This document shows positions 35,543 through 47,832 of a stretch of DNA of 64,000 nt, one piece after another. The translations under genes and the position numbers were made by a program. The notes under the pieces are model-generated. The model worked only from the letters and a program-made list of their open reading frames with translations. It was not told where the DNA came from and did not search any database. The stretch lies in the NCBI RefSeq assembly GCF_019059575.1, contig NW_024883063.1, positions 1 to 64,000 of the forward strand, read 5' to 3'. The stretch comes from Amphibalanus amphitrite (Eukaryota > Arthropoda > Thecostraca > Balanomorpha > Balanidae). Position 1 is the first letter of the stretch. Each line of letters starts with the position of its first letter.

Positions 35543-38500
35543 TCAGCCCGGATTCAGCCCAGATTCGGGACACCTCCGATCAAGCTGAAACTCGCACACA
35601 ATGTAGGCCATGACATGCCCAATCCACAGTCCCAGTCATTCGGTGGCACTCCCAGCCGTTTGACCTACAGAGGTCAGCAAAGGTCACGTGGCCCAAATTT
35701 GCACAGCAGATTGTGGCCCACCCAGTAGAGCTAGAGCGCTAAAAATGGCACCAATCGACTCGCCAGCATCTAATCTTACTTTCCCAATACTCATTTGACC
35801 TCTCAAGGTCATGCGATGACCTAAGGTCATTTGTGGGCTATGTCGAAAATACACTTGCACAGCAGTTTTCGAGTAGATGGATTGACCGAATTCCAAATCA
35901 AAGCACATCATCGGGTAGCCCATAGGCCGTAGTAACTTTCCTTGAAAACCGCTTTTCGATATGTGACCCCGTTTGACCTCGGCAGGTCAAAATGAGCAAA
36001 TAAACGACACTCAATACGTCGCAGCCCGGATTCAGCCCAGATTCGGGACACCTCCGATCAAGCTGAAACTCGCACACAATGTAGGCCATGACATGCCCAA
36101 TCCACAGTCCAAGTCATTCGGTGGCACTCCCAGCCGTTTGACCTACAGAGGTCAGCAAAGGTCACGTGGCCCAAATTTGCACAGCAGATTGTGGCCCACC
36201 CAGTAGAGCTAGAGCGCTAAAAATGGCACCAATCGACTCGCCAGCATCTAATCTTACTTTCCCAACACTCATTTGACCTCTCAAGGTCATGCGATGACCT
36301 AAGGTCATTTGTGGGCTATGTCGAAAATACAATTGCACAGCAGTTTTCGAGTAGATGGATTGGCCGAATTCCAAATCAAAGCACATCATCGGGTAGCCCA
36401 TAGGCCGTAGTAACTTTCCTTGAAAACCGCTTTTCGATATGTGACCCCGTTTGACCTCGGTAGGTCAAAATGAGCAAATAAACGACACTCAATACGTCGC
36501 AGCCCGGATTCAGCCCAGATTCGGGACACCTCCGATCAAGCTGAAACTCGCACACAATGTAGGCCATGACATGCCCAATCCACAGTCCAAGTCATTCGGT
36601 GGCACTCCCAGCCGTTTGACCTACAGAGGTCAGAAATGGTCACGTGGCCCAAATTTGCACAGCAGATTGTGGCCCACCCAGTAGAGCTAGAGCGCTAAAA
36701 ATGGCACCAATCGACTCGCCAGCATCTAATCTTACTTTCCCAATACTCATTTGACCTCTCAAGGTCATGCGATGACCTAAGGTCATTTGTGGGCTATGTC
36801 GAAAATACATTTGCACAGCAGTTTTCGAGTAGATGGATTGATCGAATTCCAAATCTAAGCACATCATCGGGTAGCCCATAGGCCGTAGTAACTTTCCTTG
36901 AAAACCGCTTTTCGATATGAGACCCCGTTTGACCTCGGCAGGTCAAAATGTGCAAATAAACGACACTCAATACGTCGCAGCCCGGATTCAGCCCAGATTC
37001 GGGACACCTCCGATCAAGCTGAAACTCGCACACAATGTAGGCCATGACATGCCCAATCCACAGTCCAAGTCATTCGGTGGCACTCCCAGCCGTTTGACCT
37101 ACAGAGGTCAGCAAAGATCACGTGGCCCAAATTTGCACAGCAGATTGTGGCCCACCCAGTAGAGCTAGAGCGCTAAAAATGGCACCAATCGACTCGCCAG
37201 CATCTAATCTTACTTTCCCAATACTCATTTGACCTCTCAAGGTCATGCGATGACCTAAGGTCATTTGTGGGCTATGTCGAAAATACACTTGCACAGCAGT
37301 TTTCGAGTAGATGGATTGACCGAATTCCAAATCAAAGCACATCATCGGGTAGCCCATAGGCCGTAGTAACTTTCCTTGAAAACCGCTTTTCGATATGTGA
37401 CCCCGTTTGACCTCGGCAGGTCAAAATGAGCAAATAAACGACACTCAATACGTCGCAGCCCGGATTCAGCCCAGATTCGGGACACCTCCGATCAAGCTGA
37501 AACTCGCATACAATGTAGGCCATGACATGCCCAATCCACAGTCCAAGTCATTCGGTGGCACTCCCAGCCGTTTGACCTACAGAGGTCAGCAAAGGTCACG
37601 TGGCCCAAATTTGCACAGCAGCTTGTGGCCCACCCAGTAGAGCTAGAGCGCTAAAAATGGCACCAATCGACTCGCCAGCATCTAATCTTACTTTTCCAAC
37701 ACTCATTTCACCTCTCAAGGTCATGCGATGTCCTAAGGTCATTTGTGGGCTATGTCGAAAATACACTTGCACAGCAATTTTCGAGTAGATGGATTGACCG
37801 AATTCCAAATCAAAGCACATCATCGGGTAGCCCATAGGCCGTAGTAACTTTCCTTGAAAACCGCTTTTCGATATGTGACCCCGTTTGACCTCGGTAGGTC
37901 AAAATGAGCAAATAAACGACACTCAATACGTCGCAGCCCGGATTCAGCCCAGATTCGGGACACCTCCGATCAAGCTGAAACTCGCACACAATGTAGGCCA
38001 TGACATGCTCAATCCACAGTCCAAGTCATTCGGTGGCACTCCCAGCCGTTTGACCTACAGAGGTCAGCAAAGGTCACATGGCCCAAATTTGCACAGCAGA
38101 TTGTGGCCCACCCAGTAGAGCTAGAGCGCTAAAAATGGCACCAATCGACTCGCCAGCATCTAATCTTACTTTCCCAACACTCATTTGACCTCTCAAGGTC
38201 ATGCAATGACCTAAGGTCATTTGTGGGCTATGTCGAAAATACACTTGCACAGCAGTTTTCGAGTAGATGGATTGACCGAATTCCAAATCAAAGCACATCA
38301 TCGGGTAGCCCATAGGCCGTAGTAACTTTCCTTGAAAACCGCTTTTCGATACCTATGTGACCCCGTTTGACCTCGGTAGGTCAAAATGAGCAAATAAACG
38401 ACACTCAATACGTCGCAGCCCGGATTCAGCCCAGATTCGGGACACCTCCGATCAAGCTGAAACTCGCACACAATGTAGGCCATGACATGCCCAATCCACA

Positions 38501-38656
38501 GTCCAAGTCATTCGGTGGCACTCCCAGCCGTTTGACCTACAGAGGTCAGCAAAGGTCACATGGCCCAAATTTGCACAGCAGATTGTGGCCCACCCAGTAG
38601 AGCTAGAGCGCTAAAAATGGCACCAATCGACTCGGCAGCATCTAATCTTATCATCT
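35543..38656 (+). repeat. 478-bp tandem array, forward arm
   Basis: GCAGCCCGGATTCAGCCC recurs at about 36021, 36499, 36977, 37455, 37933 and 38415, giving a period of 478 (482 once). Copies differ at few positions. Each unit has three everted AGGTCA pairs with a 4-base gap (TGACCTACAGAGGTCA, TGACCTCTCAAGGTCA, TGACCTCGGCAGGTCA) and one with a 1-base gap (TGACCTAAGGTCA). Unit length is not a multiple of three, so the repeated reading frames (MGYPMMCF..., MAYIVCEF...) are artefacts. Confidence 0.95.
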
Positions 38657-38672
38657 AATCTAATCTATCAGC

Positions 38673-39680
38673 TTGATCGGAGGTGTCCCGAATCTGGGCT
38701 GAATCCGGACTTCGACGTATTGAGTGTCGTTTATTTGCACATTTTGACCTGCCGAGGTCAAACGGGGTCACATATCGAAAAGCGGTTTTTAAGGAAAGTT
38801 ACTACGGCCTATGGGCTACCCGATGATGTGCTTTGATATGGAATTCGGTCAATCCATCTACTCGAAAACTGCTGTGCAAATGTATTTTCGACATAGCCCA
38901 CAAATGACCTTACGTCATCGCATGACCTTGAGAGGTCAAATGAGTGTTGGGAAAGTAAGATTAGATGCTGGCGAGTCGATTGGTGCCATTTTTAGCGCTC
39001 TAGCTCTACTGGGTGGGCCACAATCTGCTGTGCAAATTTGGGCCACGTGACCTTTGCTGACCTCTGTAGGTCAAACGGCTGGGAGTGCCACCAAATGACT
39101 TGGACTGTGGATTGGGCATGTCATGGCCTACATTGTGTGCGAGTTTCAGCTTGATCGGAGGTGTCCCGAATCTGGGCTGAATCCGGGCTGCGACGTATTG
39201 AGTGTCGTTTATTTGCACATTTTGACCTGCCGAGGTCAAACGGGGTTACATATCGAAAAGCGGTTTTCAAGGAAAGTTACTACGGCCTATGGGCTACCCG
39301 ATGATGTGCTTTGATTTGGAATTCGGTCAATCCATCTACTCGAAAACTGCTGTGTAAATGTATTTTCGACATAGCCCACAAATGACCTTAGGTCATCGCA
39401 TGACCTTGAGAGGTCAAATGAGTGTTGGGAAAGTAAGATTAGATGCTGGCGAGTCGATGGGTGCCATTTTTAGCGCTCTAGCGTTACTGGGTGGGCCACA
39501 ATCTGCTGTGCAAATTTGGGCCACGTGACCTTTGCTGACCTCTGTAGGTCAAACGGCTGGGAGTGCCACCGAATGACTTGGACTGTGGATTGGGCATGTC
39601 ATGGCCTACATTGTGTGCGAGTTTCAGCTTGATCGGAGGTGTCCCGAATCTGGGCTGAATCCGGGCTGAATCTGGGCTGA
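38673..39680 (-). repeat. 478-bp tandem array, inverted arm
   Basis: About two copies of the same unit in reverse orientation, beginning ATCAGCTTGATCGGAGGTGT and ending at the right terminal repeat. It is much shorter than the forward arm. Confidence 0.95.
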
Positions 39681-39713
39681 ATATGGGCTGTCTTGACGGA
39701 CATGTCGGCGCCG

Positions 39714-40709
39714 CAGGTCGGAGGTCGTTAGCAGACCGGAGAGCGAACGAACAAAGGCCGACCGGGCCGCGGCCACCCGGCAAACATTACCGCCACAGCC
39801 GAGCGGAGGTCCAATCCAACCAACGAAATCAGAACACTCCGCCCGCCGCGCCGCCGGAGGAAAGCTAAGGCTGAAATAACTCACCGCCGCCTAAAAGCAT
39901 TTTCATGCTTCTGGAAGATTTTCGGAGGGAAGGAGTATGAAGTGTTGGTTAGCACACGTCATCTGTCAATTTATGGACGCAATTTGGTTAGACTGAGCTT
40001 CTCCGGGCTATGAAGCGCAGTTTCCTCAGCTGTGTGTGGATTTCGCAACACAGCCTGTCTCTACTCTGTTTGCCGTTCATTTCTTGGGTAAGCACGATAC
40101 CACACATGCTTCATTCATGTAAACCAAAAATGAGAAATCGCTCCAGTAGATTTGTGCACTAACTGCGCTTCATTTAGTTCTCGTTCCTTCCTGCAACTTT
40201 TTTGTTCCACTTGCCCCCCTCTCTCTTTCTCTCCCTGTGCGCAGAGAGGGTCACCTCCCTGAGGGAGATTCTCGCCCGCGCGCCTGTCTGGGGAGCGCAG
40301 CGGCGACCGCAGCCGGCCGCACGTCCGACCGCCACCGCGCCGCTAATGATACCCGATTAGCCCCATCGGCGGCCTCTGGCTGCAGTGGTGGCCGCCGCGC
40401 CGGTGGGAGCGGGCGGCTGCGGCGGACCACCACCAACACCCGACACGCCCCCGTCCTTCGCCGCCGCGCCATTCACCTCATGGGAACGCAGACACTCCAC
40501 ACACGACAGGACACAGGGCTTCCTGCATTGCGGGTGAATGCTTCATATTCCGGGTCACAGCACTAGGCAAAACAGCAGTTCACGAAAAATGAGAGGAAAT
40601 GATCGCTAAGAACGCCGCATGTTCACAATAATCTGTCAAAGTTCATTATGATTAAAGAAAGAGCGGTTTAAAGAATCACGATTATAAATATAAATGTGAT
40701 AAAGAACCT
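39714..40709. other. No recognisable gene
   Basis: Nothing recognised. Confidence 0.5.
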
Positions 40710-40806
40710 AAGCCTCATGCTAATTATTGTTATTTAAAATAAGGCCAAGAAAATGCACTTTATTTACTTCGCCTTATATTAAATACATCTATCAGCATGA
40801 GGCTTG
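40710..40806. repeat. Short hairpin element
   Basis: The 12-bp inverted repeat AAGCCTCATGCT / AGCATGAGGCTT encloses about 75 bases with a second inner pair (ATAAGGC / GCCTTAT). Possibly a tiny MITE; no target duplication is clear. Confidence 0.6.
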
Positions 40807-42740
40807 TGTTTTTCAATACATTTATATGTAATTTTCATTGTGGGATAATTTCATTCATCACTTTGCAATAATCCATCCCTGCTTTACCACAATCTCACAA
40901 AACGCTTTAAAAGCTGAGTCAGTTATAACGTTCGATGATCATGAGTTGAGGGTTTAGGGGGCCCAAACTGGGGTAATTAGGCATAAGCGCCCATAACATC
41001 ACATTAGAACATGGTCAGGTTAAAGAAAGCTCAATTGGTTATTGCGCTTTGATTGCGATTAATGGCCAGTCAGGGAACTAGGTGAAATAGTACAATAAAA
41101 ATATCCGGACAGTTCAACACTGCTTTACCAACTCGAGAATACGTATAAAAGAGCATAATACTAAAGCAGGCAGTTGAATAAAATTGCATCATTGAACTTC
41201 GCATAAGAAAACATCTACGTTCAAATTTCAAAGCATTTCGTATGTGTCTGTGTAAGAGATCCACCGTTTTCGAGTTTGGAACCAGTTAGTAACGGTTTAT
41301 CCACCGCTCCTGCGAGCCATCCGGCCATCTATCAGCGAAATCGCTGGCTTCTCCAACCCACCTCAACTTTAAATTAGTTTCTGTATACTAGATCAACATA
41401 AATGCTACGCCTCACGAGAATAAAGACCACACCACAACAACCAAAACACTCTTCCAACGCTCATTAAAGGCAGAGTTTTGCTGTAAGAATTTAAACTTAG
41501 TTGGTAAGGAAATGTCTTTAGTTAAAATGCAATGCTCAATTTGCATGATCGTGTGGCTTTTCTCAGAGGGTAAAACTAAAAAGCGCAAACAAGGGCGAGA
41601 TACAATAAGCCCGTCAACACAGCTAATAAAAAAAAACGATGACTTAACGGGAATGGTTCAGTTTTTATATCAGATTTTCAGATTTTTCTCGGGGTGTTGG
41701 CTTTGCAACGCCACTATACTGATCAGCTATTGTATATTGAAATTAGTATTGATCAGTATATTTAAACAAAAACTTTTTTCAAGAAGCCAATAATCTAACA
41801 CAACTTACATGATTGCAACTGGTTTCGCAATGGTTTGAGCATCACAGTTTCATCATCTGAGTCCTCAGTGATACCACTCATCCCCAGTTAGCATCGCTCA
41901 ATCCTCACCATCCACCACCAGTGGACGATGCGACGGAGTGGGAAGGGGGGGGGTAGGGGTAGGGCACTGGTCGGCGGCGCGTGTCCGCCCGCTCCAGGCG
42001 GGGGCGGGGGCGGCCGGCGCCGCTCTGGCGGCCCGGGCCGCCGCTCCGACCGGCCGGCCGACACGGCGGCGCCACTCCAACCCCCCCTCTCTCCCTCCGG
42101 CACCCCATCCCTCCCGGCGGCGGGCGCCGGTCCGTCCTCGGCGCACAGACACCGCACGCAGACGGACAGAGAACTGTCCCACCACGCGCGTCCCACCAGC
42201 CTCAGCTCTGAGACGGCCGAGCCAAACGGCCCACCGAAACGAGCGCCCGCAGCGCCGGCTGCTGCTAGTGGGTCCGTTATCCATCAACAGGGCCATTAGC
42301 GGAGTCGTTAGCTGATAACTGCCATGAGGCTGACACAGATTCATCTCGTTTAGCCGGCTCAAGTATCAAGGCCTTTGCCCCGTCGCGCGTAATATAGTAC
42401 GGTTGGCGACTGGACCAGTTGATTCCATCAACTTGATGTGTACTGATATATTGTATAAAGTATATGGAAGGCATGAATATTTGAGCAGGTTAAGCTGCTC
42501 TTTGTTGAGGTGGTAGCCACCCCCCAAAAAACATTCAGGAGCGAGATTCCAGTGATATCAGTTCTTAGCCGATTGTAGACAAAACGGGAATGGAAACTGC
42601 ATTTGAAATAGCATGTTGCAGTACATACAAATTACCGAATGGCACAAACGTACAGTTATGAAATATCTTCAGCGAGATACCAGGTAAGTTGTAAATGCAA
42701 GATGATAACCGTGACCCGAAGCAGGCTATGCATGTAGTAA
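40807..42740. other. No recognisable gene
   Basis: AT-rich to about 41.8 kb, then GC-rich (41.93-42.28 kb). Nothing recognised. Confidence 0.5.
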
Positions 42741-42886
42741 AGAGCCAGTAGTCTACGAATATATTTAAGAAACAATTAAATATATGTAAATAAGCGGCCC
42801 GGTTTCGTCTATCATAGACTTCTTTAGCTATTTGAAAGACATCGTCTATCAAAGACTTGAATATATTCGTAGGCTACTGGCTCTAC
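42741..42886. repeat. Inverted repeat pair (hairpin)
   Basis: GAGCCAGTAGTCTACGAATA at about 42741 pairs with TATTCGTAGGCTACTGGCTC ending at about 42885. An internal TCTATCATAGAC / GTCTATCAAAGAC doublet lies between them. Confidence 0.8.
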
Positions 42887-42935
42887 GCCGCATCCAATGC
42901 GCTGTGCTGTAGGTCCTCTCGTCGTCCGATAGTAG

Positions 42936-43198
42936 CGGCACAGCATAACTTCCAGGCTGCGGACGCTGGCGACATCTCTCGGCAAAATTATCGGTATGCA
43001 GCGGCACAGCATACCTTCCAGGCTGCGGACGCTAGCGACATCTCTCGGCAGAATTATCGGTGTGCGGCGGCACAGCATACCATCCAGGCTGCGGACGCTA
43101 GCGACATCTCTCGGCAGAACTATCGGTGCGCGGCGGCGCAGCATATCTTCCAGGTAGTGGACGCTAGCGCCATCTATTGACAAACTATCGGTGCGCAG
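42936..43198. repeat. 66-bp minisatellite, four copies
   Basis: Four units (66, 66, 66 and 65 bp) contain CGGCACAGCATACCTTCCAG, GCTGCGGACGCTAGCGACAT and CTCTCGGCAGAATTATCGGT. Because 66 is a multiple of three, one plus-strand frame stays open and repeats AAAQHTFQAADASDISRQNY, but nothing else suggests a protein. Confidence 0.92.
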
Positions 43199-43329
43199 CG
43201 GCACTTGGAAGCGTCGCGTGGACCCGCTTGGAGAGGGGACAGTGCCACTGCCCATGCGCGACAATGCTGCTGACCTCAAATAAAACGCGCCTATCCGTTC
43301 ATACTGGTTCCTGCCCACCCCGGCCGTTG

Positions 43330-43436
43330 GGTACCGCCAGAGTCGGCCGCAGAGACTGGCCGGCCACGAGTCCCGACTGCCCGCAGTGACTGGCCGGCCA
43401 CGAGTGCCGACTGCCCGCAGTGGCTGGCCCGCCGGA
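43330..43436. repeat. 36-bp tandem repeat, three copies
   Basis: CGCAGTGACTGGCCGGCCAC followed by GAGTCCCGACTGCC, with small differences between copies. Confidence 0.85.
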
Positions 43437-44439
43437 GAGTCTCGTCTACCCGGGGTGACTGGGGCCGTGCGTGACACGGCGTCGTTAGGGCGCGGCCGGC
43501 GGCGGCCCGACCCGCCGACACCCACGCCGATCAGCTGCCGATCGGTGGGTCAGTCAGCGCGCGCCCCTCACACCGTCGGCCGATACGTCAGCGAAACCGG
43601 CAAAACCACACATAGCAAATAATTAATCAAATCGACCAGCGGCAAGACAACCTAAAAAATAATGGAATGGAGCAATTTTGACGACACCGAGTTCGAAACT
43701 GGTAGTGATAGCCAAAAAGCAGCTCAGAAATGACACAGATAGCGATTAGATGTTCAAAATAGCATCAAAGTTGACTTCATAACACATTATTTATACATTT
43801 GCCGCTTACTGATCAGCTGGGGGCTGAGAGTACTTCTTGTACGCAATCGTTTTCCAGCTGCCTTGCGAGCACAGGACTTATTACGCTTGAGCTCCGCACT
43901 ATCCCCCTCGCCAGCTCTGATCAGCCGAGACAAGCCCCAGGGGCTGCTCGCTTTGTGTCCGGGGACGCGTTAACATTGTACATACATAGGAATATTCTGT
44001 TCTGCCGTCAGAAGCCACATAGAAACGCCGTTACGCGCACATTTGATAGCTGTGGTGCTCACTGCTCGGATGTATACTAATAGGCATAGGTAATGACACA
44101 GAAACCCATCAATCCTAAGCAAGAGCAATCAGCCACAGGCAAAGCACGGTGGAGCAAGACTGGATCACAGGGTTTGTTAGGCCTTTATCATCCTATAAGG
44201 ACATCCCCGGGTTCCCAGCTGGTTTTACCGCACTGAGCGTTCCGGCTGAGCGCGTATGGGCGAGCCGTCTCCGTCTCAACGGCCGGAGGTGCCGGGACTG
44301 ATCAATGATCCTCTCTGACGGCCTCTGCACGCACCACAGCGAGACGACACGAGCCAGACAAACGGGAGTCCCCTCTCAGCCATTTACCTACTGAGCTGAG
44401 TTGGAGACATTGGTAATAGCGTGTCGAGGACTACGTAAT
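43437..44439. other. No recognisable gene
   Basis: Nothing recognised. Confidence 0.5.
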
Positions 44440-44690
44440 TTAGTGATCAGACACAGCCAACGTCAGAGCAGGTTGGCTATACCGGGCTGCTCGATGCTCG
44501 ACCAAACCAGCTCAGCAGGTCTGCTATTACCGACTGCTACGCTAAACCAGCTTTGTCGCATAAAACGGGCTCCGAGTTTCCAGCAACTCGGCAGGTTGCC
44601 TCTATCAGGTCCCTCGGTTTCAGCAGCTCAGCAGGTTGCAAATAACGGGCCCCGCAGTTTTCAGCAGCTCACAAGGCTGATTTTAGGGGA
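44440..44690. repeat. Degenerate tandem repeat, about 55-60 bp unit
   Basis: CAGCAGCTCAGCAGGTTGC followed by an ATAACGGGC-like word recurs about four times with divergence. Confidence 0.65.
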
Positions 44691-46054
44691 CTCCACAGCC
44701 GCAGCACATAAACACCAGAGGATACGGCTGACCGGTCGCTAAGCACGTTCACTGAGAGGGAGAGGACCGGCAGGGCGGCGCGGAGGACCGCCGCCGGGCG
44801 CGGCGCACGCCGCTGTCGCCGCTGACGGCAGAAGGAGCACGCCGCTGTCGCCGCGGACGGCGGACAGAGCTCGCAGCGGCGGCAGGGAGGGCCGCCACCG
44901 CGCGCTAATGGGGCGGCGGCGGCGTGCTGGCGGCGGTAATGGTCGACCATCAGCGGCGGGTCGGCAGCGCGGCACCCGCCCACAGAGCTCCCCATCGGCG
45001 GACACCAGTACAGCCACCGGCGGAGCAGCCGTCACCGCCGGGAAGGACGCCATGACCGGACTTTGGCTCAGGAAACGGGGCAAACCACGGAGGCATCAGT
45101 TGCAGATGTTGGGGTTCACAAAACCTTGGAAAATGCCAATGCTTTTGCCTCAGTTTTCGACACAACATTTATCACACGTATTTTTCCCACATAAATCATC
45201 CTTTGGAAAAAGGACTAGCTCGAATTCAAATGAAATATTCATTGCAGGCCAGCCTGCTATCTCTGTGTTAAACGCATCACATGAAGAAATAACGGAGCAG
45301 ATGGCCTCTCTCGATACTCCAGCCCATCATCATTCTCCGAACATGATAGCACTCAGCGCTGAATGGGATCAGACCGGTCTGCGCGCTCTCGTCCCTTTGA
45401 ATAGAGAAACTTTCCGAATTGCAAAATTCAATGAATAGACTGAGATACTGAATAGTGTGGACCGCCTGCGGGAGCTAGATCACTTGACGACGCCAGAATT
45501 CGCAGAAAATGTCAGAGGTAGACATAGTTTCGTTGACCGGTCACATCGTCGAGCGTTTGTTCAGCCAACTGATGGCAAGGTACCTACAGATTGCCAGTAA
45601 AGGTCGCGGTCATTTCCAGTCGACAATGCATTGATGGACACGGGTAGATTGTTCCTGGGAGGTCTTCGATCGTAGCCACCGAGAGTGCATCAGGCCGACT
45701 CTGTGTGGTGGGCGGGACGTCAGCTCTGCTCCGTAAGACGGATGAGGCGCCTCGCCGATATACGGCCGTAAAGCCGCGCATTAACGTCCGCTGTGATAAC
45801 AGTGGGCGTGACAATGGCCAACAACGGCTAATGAACGCCGCCGGGGCCGTAACCGGCGCGGTTTACACCGGACAACGTCCCCCGGGGACCCTGCCAACTA
45901 GTCGACTGGAACACACGCCCCAATCCGGCTTAGTAACGCGCAAAGAGAAGTTATCAACATTGATGTATGCAAAACAAGCAAAAGTCGATTCACGTCAAAC
46001 TACCCCAAGTTCAATTCAAGTCTAAATGGGCCAAACATCAGATTTTCGGTAGCT
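44691..46054. other. No recognisable gene
   Basis: GC-rich at 44.75-45.06 kb. A 176-codon plus-strand frame at 44908-45438 has no recognisable domain and composition typical of chance. Confidence 0.45.
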
Positions 46055-46310
46055 CCGACTCCAGCTCCGAAAAATCGACTCCGACTCCGACTTCTATTCC
46101 AGGTCTGACTCCGGACACCTCACCTAAAAGTCCATGATGTAACTGTAAGTTTATGTAGAATATGTTTTTCGCATTGCTTGAAACAATCCTCCAGCAACAT
46201 AATATTCTCCCAGAAACAAAATGAGCGTCGAGCATGGCTTGAAGCCAGGCAACGTCAACTCCAACTTCAGTCCCGTCGACTCCGACCGACGCCCACTCCA
46301 ACTCCGCAGC
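46055..46310. repeat. Degenerate (CTCCGA)n-type hexamer tracts
   Basis: TCCGACTCCAGCTCCGA-like words cluster at 46055-46125 and again at 46250-46310, with non-repetitive DNA between. Confidence 0.7.
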
Positions 46311-46344
46311 CCTATTCTATCGTAGTCCCTCGTTCCACTCAGGA

Positions 46345-47480
46345 TTAACCCGCGCCCTGATGGGGTCTGCCGAGCAACGCGGTCTGATGGGGGGGGGCCA
46401 TTTTGCCCCCCCCCCCTAAGATCTCGAGAACCACGCAACATAGCGACAAGCGGTAAACGGCGTTGGATAGCCCCAACGGGGAACTACCTTGTGACGCAAT
46501 TTCATTGACCTCGGTCAAACCGATGACGTCACAGGTCAGGTCAAAGGTCGAATTTTCACCATTTACAGGCATTTCAAGAAATGCATTTCATTGAAAATCA
46601 TCGATGGGGAAATGTTCTTCAAACACATATTTTGCTATTTGAGGTCACTGATACCAGGTCAGGTCACAGAGGTCAGGTCACTGGGGGGGGGGGGGGGGGT
46701 GTCATAATATGAAAGTGTCGTGTGATACATGTTTTATGGTCCATTTACATGACAAATGCGATTATGTGGGTCAGGCAGACTTTTGGACCAGCTTAGGTCA
46801 CGTTTTGGTCAAGGTCAGGTCAAGGTCAGGTCAAATTAGGTCAAATTTCAAAGTTGATATTTTTGCATAAAATGGGCATCGATTCGATGCAGCTCGTCAC
46901 GGGGAGTTCAATGGTGGTCTCCGTTTTGCGCTACGAGGTCTAGAATTGCCAAAAATTGAGTTCAAAAATTTGACGTAATCAATTTTTAACAGTTTTTTTC
47001 GCTATAACTTGGCAACAAAAAGAGGTACCGATCTAAAATTTGGTATGTATATCGAAGAGCGCAGGGACTATCACATATATTCCGGTTTTTTCGAAATTCG
47101 AAAAAAAAAAATTGGAAATTGTTTTTAGTTTTTCTAAAAAAAAATATTTTTGGGGGTCAAAATCCCAAAATTTCGAAAATCCGAGATAGCACTTTTGTAG
47201 CGCCGTCTTTTCTCTACACAACCACATAAAGAACTTTAAAATTGCTTGTTAACTGTAGAATTGGTGAGCGTTTCAAAATGTCATGTTTTTTGCTCATTTT
47301 TACTCGAACATGACCTCAGTTTGACCTCAATAACTCCTGACCTGAGGTGACCTGTGACTTGAAATTTTGTGTGAAGGTGTCAAATTGATGCCCGGTAAGG
47401 TACCCAAAATTTGGTTTTCTCGCTATTTAAGAAAACCATAGGGGGGCCAAAATGCCCCCCCCCATCAGGGCGCGGGTTAA
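46345..47480. mobile_element. TTAA-flanked piggyBac-like MITE, copy E4
   Basis: TTAA is at 46345-46348 and 47477-47480. The 17-bp terminal inverted repeat CCCGCGCCCTGATGGGG is perfect. The left end has an extra 27-bp spacer that ends in a second CTGATGG before the G-run; the right end has none. G-run/C-run hairpins with the loop core CATTTTG sit at both ends. AGGTCA arrays occur at about 46640-46682 (five hexamers) and 46793-46848 (six hexamers). A separate G-run lies at 46683-46699. There is no protein frame. Confidence 0.85.
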
Positions 47481-47832
47481 AAATCAAGAGCTACATGCAA
47501 ACGGCATATCAAAGTTGTCATGTTCGACAAAACAATTTCAAGTTTTATCGGAGCTCTGCACTATTATAGCCATGACCGGTTGGGATAAAAGGGCGGCCAA
47601 TGAACCATTCAAGCATAACCTGATACTTTGACAATGCAATACTGTGTATTGCGGCTCTATACAGATGACTGCTCCATCTGTAATTAAGGAGCCCCTGATC
47701 GCTAACGAAATGACGTAAATCTGCTCCACTCATAATAAATCACTCAAATAAATCATCTACATTTTTCTTATTCAAGTTACTGCTAATGAAGTAGGGTGTA
47801 AAATGTCAGGCGGCGAAAGCCATCATTGTAGC
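47481..47832. other. Spacer between two TTAA elements
   Basis: Unremarkable AT-rich DNA; no feature is seen. Confidence 0.5.

Larger units (their letters stand above)
35499..39713. mobile_element. 4.2-kb foldback-type element with 478-bp tandem-unit arms and 10-bp TSD
   Basis: The outer ends are inverted repeats: ATGTTAATCAAGACAGCC from 35509 and, inverted, GGCTGTCTTGACGGACAT ending at 39703. The direct repeat GTCGGCGCCG abuts both sides (35499-35508 and 39704-39713). The left arm holds about 6.5 head-to-tail copies of a 478-bp unit, and the right arm about two copies in the opposite orientation. The arms switch at a short TCTAATCTTATCATCTAATC junction near 38641-38672. This resembles Drosophila FB elements, which have long inverted arms of tandem repeats and 9-bp duplications and are linked to the Mutator superfamily. 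No transposase is present. The family resemblance is inferred from architecture. Confidence 0.82.

Noticed and set aside
35684..39314. Repeated 77-83 codon frames (MGYPMMCF..., MAYIVCEF..., MTSVGQNE...)
   Set aside because: They recur only because the 478-bp unit recurs. The unit length is not divisible by three, the frames exist on both strands, and no family is recognised.
44908..45438. 176-codon plus-strand frame
   Set aside because: The first third is low-complexity Gly/Arg from GC-rich DNA and the rest shows no recognisable domain.
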